A stretch of 64,000 nucleotides of DNA from Channallabes apus. Its lineage: Eukaryota; Chordata; Actinopteri; Siluriformes; Clariidae. Below the pieces are notes generated by a model. That model searched no databases and was not told the DNA's origin. It was given only the letters and a program-made list of their open reading frames with translations. Location of the stretch: positions 22,294,071 through 22,358,070 of the forward strand of contig CM060107.1 in assembly GCA_030522415.1 (NCBI GenBank), written 5' to 3'. Position numbers and translations under genes: made by a program. Below, piece after piece: positions 13,968 through 26,912 of this stretch (position 1 is the first letter of the stretch; the number at the start of each line of letters is the position of its first letter).

Positions 13968-14209
13968 GGGGCACTGGTGGCTCAGTGGTAGGTGTTTCGC
14001 CTGCCATGCGGAAGGCCCGGTTCCGATTCCCAGCCGGTGCCCAAACCCCCCAGCCACTGGATGCAGTGCCGGTCCCAAGCCCGGATAAAATGGGAGGGTT
14101 GCGTCAGGAAGGGCATCCGGCGTAAAACCTGTGCCAAGTTGTAGTGTGGACTGGATATTCCGCTGTGGCGACCCATTGCCGGGATCAGCCGAAAGACCAA
14201 CAAAAACAA
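13968..14209 (+). repeat. tRNA-derived SINE, family B
   Basis: The head is tRNA-like, with an A-box-like TGGCTCAGTGGTAGG and a B-box-like GGTTCCGATTCC. The body contains GGAAGGGCATCCGGCG and CGCTGTGGCGACCC, and it ends in CAACAAAAACAAA. The body type is common in fish genomes. It is not a functional tRNA, because the acceptor-stem fold and 3' end are absent. Confidence 0.8.
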
Positions 14210-14307
14210 AATGTTAGATTAGGTAGTTTAAAACTGTACGTTTAAACATGAAACAGGAATGAAAAGAAAATACAGTTTAATTAATGAATGTATTTATTTT
14301 TATTTTG

Positions 14308-14312
<5 letters not shown>

Positions 14313-14361
<49 letters not shown>
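14313..14361. repeat. (ATCT)n microsatellite
   Basis: About 12 uninterrupted ATCT units followed by a T run. Confidence 0.95.
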
Positions 14362-14369
14362 TTTTTTTA

Positions 14370-15050
14370 TTGGACCAAAATATTTCCAGCAACAGCTGAT
14401 TTTGAATGTCATATTCCTTTTTGTGCCTGGCCGTGAAATCAGCAAGAAAATAAAATGTTGGTTTGCGTGTCAAGCAAAATAAATAACATCAGCAAATTGT
14501 GCTTGTATCCACCCAAAACCAGTGCCAAGAATTATACAGAGGATATTGTGGATAGTGTGAGAATGTTCTAGAATGTTCCCAAAATTGTCTCCCAAAAATA
14601 ATTTTTTCCCCCTAATAATTGACTTTTATTAATCAATTATTGTTTACATTTTATATGTGGAAATGCAGAGAATATGTTCATCATTTTAGGATGGATTATT
14701 TCAATATGTATTATTTTATATCACATGCTTAATGTATTACTTTTTATTAACTGACATATGTCAATCAAATTGCATGTTGGTAGAATGTCTTCCTCTATAC
14801 AAAAGTACAACTGAACATAGTCTCCCTCACGAGCAATGCATTTGCACCATCACTGAATCCAACTCCTGAATTGGAAAACTCCCTTTGTTGCAGTTTATCA
14901 TCTCCCTCTGTGCTTAAGAATGTTTTGCCATTGGCAAGATCAATGTGCACAGATGGATGCAGATGCTTAAAGAAGGAGAAACCAACAGTGAAGACAAAAC
15001 CTGACCGTGGATACTCAGCATGTACAATTTTAATGACCTATGTCATATAT
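14370..15050. other. Intergenic, no gene recognised
   Basis: AT-rich sequence. A short frame at 14871-15062 runs into the transposon boundary and is not credible as a gene. Confidence 0.5.
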
Positions 15051-15051
15051 A

Positions 15052-16671
15052 CAGTGGTGTGAAAAACTATTTGCCCCCTTCCTGATTTCTTATTCTTTTG
15101 CATGTTTGTCACACTTAAATGTTTCTGCTCATCAAAAAACATTAACTATTAGTCAAAGATAACATAATTGAACACAAAATGCAGTTTTTAAATGAAGGTT
15201 TACGTTATTAAGGGAGAAAAAAAACTCCAAATCTACATGGCCCTGTGTGAAAAAGTGATTGCCCCCCTTGTTAAAAAATAACTTAACTGTGGTTTATCAC
15301 ACCTGAGTTCAATTTCTGTAGTCACCCCCAGGCCTGATTACTGCCACACCTGTTTCAATCAAGAAATCACTTTAATAGGAGCTACCTGACACAGAGAAGT
15401 AGACCAAAAGCACCTCAAAAGCTAGACATCATGCCAAGATCCAAAGAAATTCAGGAACAAATGAGAACAAAAGTAATTGAGATCTATCAGTCTGGTAAAG
15501 GTTATAAAGCCATTTCTAAAGCTTTGGGACTCTAGCGAACCACAGTGAGAGCCATTATCCACAAATGGCAAAAGCATGGAACAGTGGTGAACCTTCCCAG
15601 GAGTGGCCGGCCGACCAAAATCACCCCAAGAGCGCAGAGACAACTCATCCGAGAGGCCACAAAAGACCCCAGGACAACATCTAAAGATCTGCAGGCCTCA
15701 CTTGCCTCAATTAAGGTCAGTGTTCACGACTCCACCATAAGAAAGAGACTGGGCAAAAATGGCATGCATGGCAGCTTTCCAAGGCGCAAACCACTTTTAA
15801 GCAAAAAGAACATTAAGGCTCGTCTCAATTTTGCTAAAAAACATCTCAATGATTGCCAAGACTTTGGGGAAAATACCTTGTGGACCGACGAGACAAAAGT
15901 TGAACTTTTTGGAAGGTGCGTGTCCCGTTACATCTGGCGTAAAAGTCACACAGCATTTCAGAAAAAGAACATCATACCAACAGTAAAATATGGTGGTGGT
16001 AGTGTGATGGTCTGGGGTTGTTTTGCTGCTTCAGGACCTGGAAGGCTTGCTGTGATAGATGGAACCATGAATTCTACTGTCTACCAAAAAATCCTGAAGG
16101 AGAATGTCCGGCCATCTGTTCGTCAACTCAAGCTGAAGCGATCTTGGGTGCTGCAGCAGGACAATGACCCAAAACACACCAGCAAATCCACCTCTGAATG
16201 GCTGAAGAAAAACAAAATGAAGACTTTGGAATGGCCTAGTCAAAGTCCTGACCTGAATCCTATTGAGATGTTGTGGCATGACCTTAAAAAGGCGGTTCAT
16301 GCTAGAAAACCCTCAAATAAAGCTGAATTACAACAATTCTGCAAAGATGAGTGGGCCAAAATTCCTCCAGAGCGCTGTAAAAGACTCGTTGCAAGTTATC
16401 GCAAATGCTTGATTGCAATTATTGCTGCTAAGGGTGGCCCAACCAGTTATTAGGTTCAGGGGGCAATTACTTTTTCACACAGGGCCATGTAGGTTTGGAT
16501 TTTTTTTCTCCCTAAATAATAAAACCCCTCATTTAAAAACTGCATTTTGTGTTTACTTGTGTTATCTTTGACTAATAGTTAAATGTGTTTGATGATCAGA
16601 AACATTTTGTGTGACAAACATGCAAAAGAATAAGAAATCAGGAGGGGGGCAAATAGTTTTTCACACCACTG
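15052..16671 (+). mobile_element. Tc1/mariner element with one nearly intact transposase
   Basis: The 1.62-kb element is flanked by TA on both sides (15050-15051 and 16672-16673). The terminal inverted repeats are about 213 bp (15052-15267 and 16459-16671). Each has an outer motif (CTATTTGCCCCC) and a similar inner motif (GTGATTGCCCCCC), the IR/DR arrangement seen in Sleeping Beauty-like elements. A few differences between the repeats show moderate age. The interior is one long transposase reading frame. Confidence 0.95.
15431..16453 (+). pseudogene. Tc1-type DD34E transposase with a single in-frame stop
   Basis: The enzyme cuts and pastes the element by binding its terminal repeats. The frame from the ATG at 15431 spans 340 codons, the usual Tc1 length. 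It is interrupted only by TAG at 15533-15535 (codon 35), inside the first helix-turn-helix. The N-terminal half is the paired-like DNA-binding region with a GRPTK hook motif. The catalytic triad is visible as D153 (in LWTDET), D244 (in LQQDND) and E279 (in LNPIEM), with 34 residues between the last two. The glycine-rich box reads GGGSVMVWG. The native TAA follows SY. No frameshift was found. From the first ATG after the stop, codons 39-340 are still open but lack the first helix-turn-helix. Confidence 0.92.
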
Positions 16672-16673
16672 TA

Positions 16674-19600
16674 TAATGCCCACTTTTGCATGAAATACTG
16701 CATTACTGCATTACCGTTACAAAGATACAGCCTGGGAAAATATAATTGATGATCCTCAAAATTTAATGCTAGCCTATCAAAAAAAATAAAAAATGTCCTT
16801 AAGAATCTGTTGGAAATCTACAGTTAGTGATTTGAGAGCAATGTTAAGGACATTAAAACAGCACAAATACACACACAACCTGCACCTGCCTAAATGATAA
16901 CAATAAGGGCAGAGCTCTCCCGCCCTGAGAAGGCCTGATCTACTCAACAGACGCTGAAGAAACTTGGACTCTTACCCTTACTGCCGCTTCATGATCCCAG
17001 CACAACCCCCTCCCTTTCTCTCTTTTTTCCTTGGCACTCATTGCGCCATTGTTTAAGACAGAAGAGTGCACTGCTCCCTCTGATTCCCGTGACTATAACA
17101 GCAGCTGGACATGGCCCGCTGCAGCTAAACCTTTAATAAATCTTCTGAGCCTCTGGTCCATCCAGATCTGACTGTACAGAATAAATGAACAACTTAAGTA
17201 AAATATGTTCAATAATATAAGTAATACCAAACGATGCATGTCTTTCTGAAAGAGTCAAAATTGTAATAATTGTTGTATCTTCTTTAATATCACTTAATAG
17301 CCCAACAAATGCAAAGCCAATATTTTATTACTTGCATGTCCATAGATGTAACAAATAAATAAAACTCAGATTCTCCAAAATTTCTCAGAAATTCTCTTGA
17401 AATGCACACAAATACAGATTGTGTGCATTTCAACGTGATCAGTAACTGTATTTACATTTGAGGCAGTCGAGAAAATTACTTCCTCAGTGACCTATCCATC
17501 CGTGCATGCCCTCTTCCCAGACCCTAAAAATGGCTGATTGGGGTTATTTGCAGACCTGCTTAAGGGGGAGGTGTGGGAAACTCCTCCTAATGTCAGAATC
17601 AGGTGGAGGCTCTTTAATGACACCAGCATGAGCAGCACTTAGCAATAGAGAGCTGGCACATGCAGCGTCAAGGGAAGGAAAAGCTGCTGATGTGACAGGA
17701 ACTAGAGAGCCTGACATTTGTCCCCTATTTACCTCAGGGGGAAGTGACCTGCCACCTCTTACACTCCCACACAAGAAGTTGCTTTGAGTGTGGGTCATAT
17801 TAACTAACTTCTTTGACGGAAAAACGAGCAATGATGATCTGTGTGAATGGGAAGGCTTTTGATGTTTGAAGTACCAATTTGTTGAAACTATATTCAGAAA
17901 GCTACTGTAGTTGATTTTGGGTGTTAAACATGAGTCTGTATTTCTTGGAATTTATTAGATATTTTACAGACTTATAAAGTATTCAATCATTTTAATAATG
18001 AAAAAAATCAACACTTAATTCCTTGTTATGTTTGAAAAATTTAGTTGATAAAACTACAAATATCATCAATTGCCAACTGTTGGCTAAATTCACAACTGGC
18101 AAATTGTGGCAAAACCTAACTAGTTTTCAGCATCTTTCTAATGAGTAGTATATCAATTTCTTAGCTCTGCAGCAACTGTAAAGTATATGCCCTGAATATG
18201 CTACAAAAGTGCCCATCTGTAACGTGGCAATGAATTTGTTGATACATTTTAGAGGCCGAATCACAGTTCCATTTGTGGGAGGTCACAGTGGCCTCCTGCT
18301 CTCTGTATGTGTGTCTGATGATGTGTGCAATTAAACCACTGTCAGTGCTGACAGCCTATGACAGAGTCTGTCACTAGGAGTTGGATATGGAGGTTTTAGG
18401 GAACAGGGAAATACAGAAGTGTGCTTTAGACAGCCCATCTGGTCCTTCTCCAACATCACACAGAACGCTGGCCGAAACTGGGGCTCCATTAAGGAAGCTG
18501 AACTGGGAAACTCAATACTAATGATTCAGGAAGAGAGAGCCTTATGAGGGGCTTCAGGCCAACATGCACAATTATATTCAAATAAATGATAAACATAGAG
18601 AAAAGGTTAAAAAAGGACAAATTCCACTTATTGAGTCAACACATATTTTGCTTTTTGGTTTAGTAAGACACATCTCTATGCATTTAACATTCATGAGGGC
18701 TTTTTTCCATTTAGCCACTACAACAATACTGCTATTAACATCAGTACAGGAATATATGCATTCTTAGGGGAAAAAGGCATTCCCCTTGTTCTTGTAGACT
18801 TGTAGTAGTGTAGATGGCTTGTCTTTAAACTACTTTAAAGATTACATTTGGTATGCCGAAGCTCTGCTTGTGACCAGCTGAAGAACAGAAGTGTGCAGTG
18901 AATGCTTTGTTCTTCTGTTTTAGCAAAGGTCAGTTAATGTTGTAAATTTATGGGACAGTTGATAGCTACTTGCATGAAGAGTCACTTCACTTACAACATA
19001 CTCAGGTTGTCCAGCTGCCACTGTAACATTTCACAAAGCTGATTTAATGCTTTGAATATAAGGCCTTAGTGCTGCATATACACATTCTTTGCCTGTATTT
19101 AACAGTCACTCTAAAAAGGAGGTTGTCTGCAGAACTATAAAGAAATTTAATCCTACTGTATACTGTAAATGCAATCAGGAAAATTAATAATAATTAATTT
19201 GCCCAAATGTTTCCTTGATTATAATTAGCATATTTTGATAGCATCCACATTAGCCCAGAACATCTCTTGAGCCATTTTGTAAAGTCAGTACTTTTAAGCT
19301 GACAGAAATCTTCAAAGTCAAAACACACCGTGCCACACATTCAGTTTAATAAGTCCATTTCCAAAGTTTATCTTATCACATTTTATCGTGATAAATACAG
19401 GACTTATCTATATAATCCTTCATGTAATAAGAACAATAACTGGTTATTTTAATTTGAGAATAAAAACATAGCATGATCCATGACAGCTGAAACAGCACCA
19501 TCACTGACAGTGATATGATATGAGTTTCATCAAGTTGTTACCAGGCCCATGCTGCTCTCGCTGCAGTGGCATTACAGATTAATCACAAGGAGACACTGAA

Positions 19601-21483
19601 TTTCCCACCATTTTACTTGAGTTTGTTATAAAGAATGCTAGCAATGCTGTTGTCTAAAAACATACTTTTGTCCTTATATATGTGTGAACTGAAACTTCAC
19701 GTTACAACATTAGAGACAAACATGTAGTGTCATTTTTATAATTAGGGAAATGTATTCTGTAGGTTCTCTGTGCCACACTATCCGCATATCAGTGGTTTGC
19801 AAACTTCCTAGTCAGAGGGTCATTTGTCTGTATTAGCATGGATCATGTCAAGACCCAGTCAAGACATAAGGTTAGGGCACAGCAGTTGAGTAAATAGTGA
19901 CCATGATCATCCTGCCATATCCATTTTCATGCTTAAGACTTGGTATGACTACGCTTACCTTAAGATAAACATTCATAACAGTGAGACGCACAAAGGAGCA
20001 TAACAGCAGCCAGACACTCAGGTATCAGACAGAACCCCTCGTAGAAAAATATGGTTTTCATTTACACCCATCGGTACTAGGCCTACCTGTAATCAGAGCT
20101 TTATCATTCAAGCAATATTATCAGAACTTTATAAGCACAAAAATTTATTCTCGAGATCTAGCACTGAATGCAGTTCTAGATCTCTAAATGCAGCTCTTGA
20201 ACTTTTTAAAAAGTTTCTTAAACTTCTTATTCTTTCTCCTCAATGAACCTGAAGCCTGGCGAAGCTAAACTTTTGGCTAGTATATTACATGGATTTTCAT
20301 TCTGGTCTAGATCCTGACAGAATGACTGACTCCTCACTTGATCTATGCCATCACTCTGAACTGGCTTCTGCGGCCACTGATACTGTATCTATTTTACGTG
20401 AGGACTGGGGGGACTCTGCTGTTATTTTAGTGCATCACTATCAATCAAGCTCTTGAATATCAAAGCTTGAGTGGATCCTAGTTGCTTGCCTGAGTAATGT
20501 GAAGCCAGGTTAATTTCCATCCTTATTTGAGTTAAGTGGAAATATACAGACCACAATTAAATCAGACTAAGCATTTATATATAGAAAGATAAAGTTTACT
20601 CAGAATGCAAATATTTATTTGCACATTTAAATCCTTGGTGCCTTACGGACATATTATGGTCCATTAAAAATCCTGTACGTTTTTAAAGTTTGATGAAATA
20701 TTCAACGATGCTAGGGGTTTAGCCATGCCCACAAATGACTATAGACCCCTAACTCTGGAGATGCATCAAAGTCCAACGCCAAAGCAAAAAGGGCTTGGAC
20801 CGCATCATGTGAAAACAGACCCCTGGGACTTATTTAAAATGTGTCCTGTACCTCCGAAGGTAACTTTTCTTTCACACCTTCCATCCAAGTGTTAAAAGAG
20901 TCCTGCTTAAAAATGGAATAGCCATATGTAGCAGGCTGGCAGCGTAAATGGTGTTTTCATCAGGTTCTACCGCATTTTGCCCTCCTGTGTCTAGCCGCTC
21001 AGGGCCAAGGGCAGTCTTGTCGTTGACAGCTAATAGGATCTTTGGATTTTTTTGTTTTGAGCTAGACTGACTCAGATTGATGTCCTGGAGAAAGTCACTG
21101 GTTAATTAGAGAGAAGGCTGTGTAATGTCATGGTTCTCGTCATACTCAGGGGACAACTGAGAATGAGGGGGACTAAAGTTGAGGGAAAGGGGTGAGGGGT
21201 GTAGGTTTCTGGTGTTGCTTCTTTAGATGGTCTTACTAGTAGATTAAGGACAAATGTAGCACAACTACATAATGCAGAATTCTTTTTTTTTTAACATTTC
21301 ACATTTTAAAAGATCTTAACTTCACTCTATAGATTTGTATAAGTATACTAGTCATTTTAAAATTTTATCAATAAATCAAAAATGACTATAATATCATAAT
21401 ATAGCCCAGAGTTTCATAAGAAATTATATAAAACATTGTTTCAAGGGATAAGTTATAGTAATGTGCTTTATAAATTATTCCCT
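16674..21483. other. Intergenic, no gene recognised
   Basis: No coding gene seen. Several less AT-rich, non-repetitive blocks stand out (about 16880-17160, 17440-17830, 18240-18500, 19480-19610). Their texture is that of conserved regulatory sequence: for example CCATTGTTTAAG near 17050 and GATTAATCAC near 19577. Conservation cannot be tested here. Confidence 0.45.
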
Positions 21484-21917
21484 CTTTTTTCCGATTTTCT
21501 CCCCTAATTTAGTCGTGTCCAATTTCTCCCAGTCACTAAGGGCTCCCCACATTAAGCTTCTACCACCACTCAGTTGGGAGGGCCACAGAACCCTGTATCC
21601 TCCGATCCACGTGACGTCACCGACCATCTTTTCGAACTGTTCGCTCATGCACCGTTGAGGGCGACGTAATACACTCGGAGGGACAGCACTATCCGCTTCC
21701 TCCGCTTACGTGAGCTCACAGACGCCCCTGATTGGCTTGTAGAGCCGTCATTAATGTCGGAGCACTAAGTACCTCTCATCCCTTCCCTCTGATAGAGCTC
21801 GGCCAATCAGCTCTCTCTAGGCCTCCGGCTGTGAAAGGTAACAGCATTACCCGGGGTTCGAACCAGCGATCTCCGGATGATAGGGCGAGCACTTTACCAC
21901 TGCGCCACTTGGGGCCC
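21484..21917 (-). repeat. tRNA-derived SINE, family C
   Basis: On the minus strand the head begins at about 21917 and contains AAGTGGCGCAGTGGTAAAG (A box) and GGTTCGAACCCC (B box). It is followed by a long GC-richer body of about 350 bp. It is the first of three different SINEs packed head to tail. Confidence 0.8.
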
Positions 21918-21924
21918 GTAATGT

Positions 21925-22120
21925 GCTTGTGCATAGGGTTTGCCACACTCCAAAACATGCAGATTAGGATAATTGGCATTTACAAATTCCTCATAGTATG
22001 TTTGTGAGCCTTGCAATGGACTGGCACATCATGCAGGTTGTATCTTGCCTCGGGCCCCAAGTCCCCAGGCTTCCCATGACCCTGTACAGGATAAGCGGAG
22101 TGAGTGAGAGTATACTACTA
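21925..22120 (+). repeat. SINE family A, 5'-truncated
   Basis: It contains CACACTCCAAAACATGCAGATTAGG-type sequence, then GTACAGGATAAGCGG and a GAGTGAGTGAG tail. The tRNA-like head is missing. Confidence 0.7.
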
Positions 22121-22121
22121 T

Positions 22122-22320
22122 ATTTACATTTACATTTAGGCATTTGGCAGACGCTCTTATCCAGAGCGACTTACATTATTATCTCATTACATATCTGAGC
22201 AGTTGAGGGTTAAGGGCCTTGCTCAAGGGCCCAACAGTGGCAACTTGGTGGTTGTGGGGTTTGAACCTGGGATCTTCCGAACCGTAGTCCAATGCCTTAA
22301 CCACTGAGCTACCCCTGGCC
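22122..22320 (-). repeat. tRNA-derived SINE, family D
   Basis: On the minus strand the head has TAGCTCAGTGGTTAAGG (A box) and GGTTCAAACCCC (B box). The 3' part reads AGCGTCTGCCAAATGCC and ends in TAAATGTAAATGTA. This layout is typical of a SINE widespread in teleosts. Confidence 0.85.
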
Positions 22321-22324
22321 CTAC

Positions 22325-25300
22325 TTTATCACTACATGTACTGTAATGAGGAAGAAAAATTTACAGAACAAAAAAAATGTCTGCAGCAGTAGCGTACAAC
22401 TTATGTTTTGTTTTGTCATGACAATTTAATTCCTTAGACTTTTAGGATGTGTCAAAGGCAAAATTACAGAATTTTCCCATTGGTTTTATATAAAAACAAA
22501 GAAAATAATAATAATAATAATAGTAAAGTAACAATAAGCAATAATACAGTAAGAGAGTATGTCAATTGCAAATTTTCATTGTAAGTTATACCCATTCCAA
22601 TGTATAGCCTTGAAATGGCATCAGAATTAGGAAAATGCACAAAATTTCCTTCAGTACAATAGCGAACAGTGGTCTATGTTAATGATAACTACTTTTTAAA
22701 CAGAGTGCTAATATTTGACATTAGATATAGCTCGACAAATTAATATGAGATGAGTAACCGTAGTCTACATATTGTAGCTCTCTTAGCATTCTCTCACTTG
22801 TATCTAGGGGTGTTCATGAAGAATCCATATAAAGCAGAGCAGGACAGCAGGATTGCAAAAGCTATGAGGAAAACTGGCTCTTCCTGGTGGGAGATCCACC
22901 CAGAGGTCCAGCTCTTGGCTGCGGCCTCCTGGTAACTGAACCTGTGCGCAGTTGGACAACACAGCGTGATAATTGGGGAATTACAGCTGTTAGTCACACA
23001 AAATACATTGCAGTTGTGGGTCAGGGACCTGAAGGTCGGGACAGGAAGCAAAAGTGTAATTTAGGGGCAAAGAGTGCCAATTTCAGCTCTTACACCCTCC
23101 ACAATGTCCACCTGTTCAGTAGACCTGTAATAGGCAAAATCAACAAAGACAATATATTATTATTAATGTATTACTTTTTCTCAATTACGTAAGCTGCATC
23201 ATTAATAGTGATAATAAATGAAGTGACATTTTTGTTGAACTTTGTTGAGCATCTTGCTACAAACTTTATTTCTAGTGTCACAAACGGTGTCTATAATCCC
23301 AGCACAAACCTTAACCTTTATATTAAACTATGATGAAAATTTAAATAGATATCTAAGTTATTAAGGAGAAAATCCCAAATTATTAGTTTTACATTTGACA
23401 TTCGTAAGAAATGTAAAGAGCAAAACAAGATAGGGCATGCTTTTCTAAGAAAATAATCAGAACAGGTTGGTGAGGTGTGGACAGATGGTTATTAGTCAAT
23501 GTCACTACCACATTCCAGAATGTTATATTTTTCCTAGAATAAATTAAATTCCTACAGATTTCCTTTTGCCTTTAATTCACTGTAAAAGTTTAGCCTTAGA
23601 TCTTAATCTTTTGATATTAGAGATTCCAGCTAAAAACGCTAAATAAACCTTGTTCATAACTACTTTCCCAGCAATGCTGTTTAAAAAGAAAAATAATTAA
23701 CACCTTGTGACCAATCATAATGGAGAATTCAGAATTAAAACATACTGACATATATATGACATAAAAACTGACTTATTACAGATTTTATCTTTACATTTGC
23801 CATAGTAAATCTGGACTGCATTAAGTATATTGTGCCCAGTATGTGTTTTGCAGATGGTCAGTTCGCGGTCAGGCCACCTGCTTGCTTTTCCTGTTTCAGG
23901 ATAACCTGTTCAGGAAGGTCATCATGCCTTCCAGTGAGAAACAAAGTACAATATACTTTAGGTCAAGGGTGAAGAGGAGATCCCTGCATCTCACAATGTA
24001 AGTGATCAAAACACAAATACACAATTACATAATTGATAATAGACACACTACTAAAAAGATTGATCAATTGCCTAGATATGTTCTTGAAAATATACAATAT
24101 TTACCATGCTGCCAGTGCTGACAGCACACTTTTAGCATGAATTATACCATGTCAAGAAAGAACAACAACAACAACAACAACAACTATAGTGGGGAAAACC
24201 CCCTAGATCATCTGGAAAGCACATTCAACGCCACCTTATTGAAGCCCCCCTCAGGCCTCTCCTTGTACCCCCTGTAGAGCCTGAGTAGATTGGGGACAGT
24301 CCAGTGTGATTAACACCCAGGTGGGAACAGCATGCCAGTACATGTTCGCTTTGAGCCCCCCTTACACTGCACATACACACTGATCTAGGGCCAGCTCTCT
24401 AGCTCAGATCCTAAAAACTCACCACAGGACATACTGTAAAGCTGTTCTTACATCAGCATTTCAGGAACAGTGGTATTTCTGCTGTCTCCATTCAGCTGTT
24501 TTGGGATTGGGAAGGCCTTAGGACATAAACTCCCACGGGGAACACTCTTCTAAGGTACTGAGGGTATCCTAATCAGGCACAGATTTGTTTAGAGAAAGCT
24601 CAATGTGGTAGACTACTTCAGTTGTGCTTCATGAGAAAGTATTGCATTGACAAGAGAAGATAATTCCATTAGGGCAATTGTTGACAGCAAGATTTTAAAC
24701 AAACCATCTTAGACACAATGTACATGTAAAATGTGGAAATTGAAACAAATGAAATTAATGAAGATTTTGGTGTTATAGTTGTGGAGGAGGTTTAATGCCA
24801 ATAGTATGAATAACACATTGACAAGGATTAAGCAATTTCAGCAGTGAATGTCAGCACATGAGCCTACTCTTATCGATAGTATTGTTATTGTGAAATAATT
24901 TTAAAAAGAAGCAATTATCTTCATTTTTCTTATTCATGAAATATTTACCGTACTAATTGAGTTTTCTAAGTACAGTATGATACATATATGACTTATGATA
25001 TTGCTACCAAGAAGAGTAACTCAAGGATTTGTAATACCAATATACATTTTTTTTTTCATTCACCCCGGATGAGCATATATATAGAGTAGTGAGTAATGGA
25101 GGAGGGTAATAAAATCCCTGCACACTATTATGGAACACAATATCCGGGTGATGACATGGATGATTAGGATGAATAATTGAGTCGGTGTAATTCGATACCT
25201 TGGATTACTGACTATTATTTTGACAAACCTTGAAAAAAATGTTTAAATAATATTTGATGTTGTACATACTGTATATTTGCTAAAAGACCATTATGGTATG

Positions 25301-26912
25301 TGGTAAATGAGGCATCAAAACAATAATCAAAACAGGTAACCAATAATTCAGGACCCATAAAGTTGGTGAAATGAATTCTAGCAGCTCATACTAACTGCTA
25401 GTTCAGGTGCAGCTACGGTTTATTTCCACTCATGTGGACAATATAAATTATAATAATGTGGTGTCTGATCTTTTCAAATCTGTGCATTTGGTCATATGAT
25501 GGGAATTCTTGATTAGATATAACAGAAAATCCACATTGTAAAATGGTTTTTAAATGTTCTTTGAATGTTCTTTAAAAAGATAAAAGCGTGTCTATAATAT
25601 AGGCGTATCTTTTCATAGTCCAACATCTGGATATTTTATCCAGTATTTATATGGTTCTTAAGGGAGAGTAAAGCATGACCCACTGCCCAGACCAACCAAT
25701 TTACAACTCTGTCTGCCAGAACGAATAAATACACCGGGATACAGTGCAATTATTCACACTTGCTCTGATTCCTGTAGTGGAAGGGCCAAGGCCACAATTC
25801 CACACTCTTTAGGAGCACAGATCATGCAGTGGTTTTATAAAATCTGATACAATCTACTCTGCCTACTTTTGCCAGCCAAACAGATCAATTCAAAGCTGTA
25901 AAGTCCATTGAGATTTATCTGTATTCCTTTGTTAGCCAGCATTCTATGATGTAAAATGGGATAATTCTTTGTACTAAGTAGCTAGTATTTAACCTTTCGT
26001 ATTTTGCACATTTAAAGATTTGTCAGCTGGAGATAATGAAGTTGAAACACAATCACTAGAATGATCCAAAACAGATGAACAGTGAAAATTAAGTTTTCTT
26101 CCCTCTAACCACAACAAATTCTTGTCTCAGTGTGCATTCTGCTATAGAAAAAAATGTTTCTTTAATGTTATTTTAAAGTTTAAGGGTCCTGGTTTATGAA
26201 AATATATTATAATTAGAACTGTTAGAGTTCTCCTAGAGTGAGTAATTGTTTAAATGCTATTAAGAGAGTTTAAGTGTTCTTTCAGAATGGTCATTTCTTG
26301 TAAAATTATAAAGAACCTAATGAAACTCTCATATTCATAAGGTTTTAAACAGAATGTAAGAGTTCACTCAAAGTGAAAGGTTATTTTTAAAATATTTTAA
26401 TCCTATGAGTACTCTCAACCTCACTAGCTATTGTGAAATTCTGAATAAAACCTAAGGCTTCTTTTGGAATGCCAAGCTTTTAGGATTTTATACAAGACCT
26501 CTAATGGTCTCTCCACTTGGACATGCAGAATGAACCCTTTATGGTTCTAGATTTATTCTGTAATAATATAATATGATTTTCTAAATAAAAATATCGACCA
26601 AAAATAAGTGTTCAGTTGCATGTGTTTTCTATCTGAATAATTTCATAAATTTTAACTCCAACAAAATTTTTTAAAATGACCAATATCTTACAGCTGCATG
26701 CGTTTGGAGGACATAAGGCAGGAGGGGGCAGTGATGTTCCCACATGCTAATGGACAATATTAATACTGCATGGTCTATGGGATTGGGGCAAGGAATTGAC
26801 AGCCCACTGTCAGTAGAACTCATTTGCTAATTATTTGCTCCATTATTGGATGGTAGATGTCATTAGCAAAATACCATGCAAATTTCTGCTAGATTAAATA
26901 AAATTATATATA
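22325..26912. other. Intergenic, no gene recognised
   Basis: No gene is called. An (ATA)n run lies near 22507-22525 and an (AAC)n run at about 24163-24184. Less AT-rich unique blocks lie at about 22860-23050, 23840-23960, 24180-24420 and 26690-26875. The last is listed separately. Confidence 0.5.
26690..26875. promoter_or_regulatory. Candidate regulatory block
   Basis: Unique, complex sequence in a TE-rich desert. It packs an E-box (CAGCTG), homeodomain-type GCTAAT and CTAATTA cores, a POU-like ATTATTTGC and SOX-like CATTATTG within 190 bp. This is motif reading only, and conservation is untested. Confidence 0.25.

Noticed and set aside
22122..22320. Possible tRNA genes (A and B boxes here and at 13968, 21484, 41495 and 42873)
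   Set aside because: The boxes are the promoter heads of SINEs. The cloverleaf stems do not close, and each head runs straight into a SINE body.
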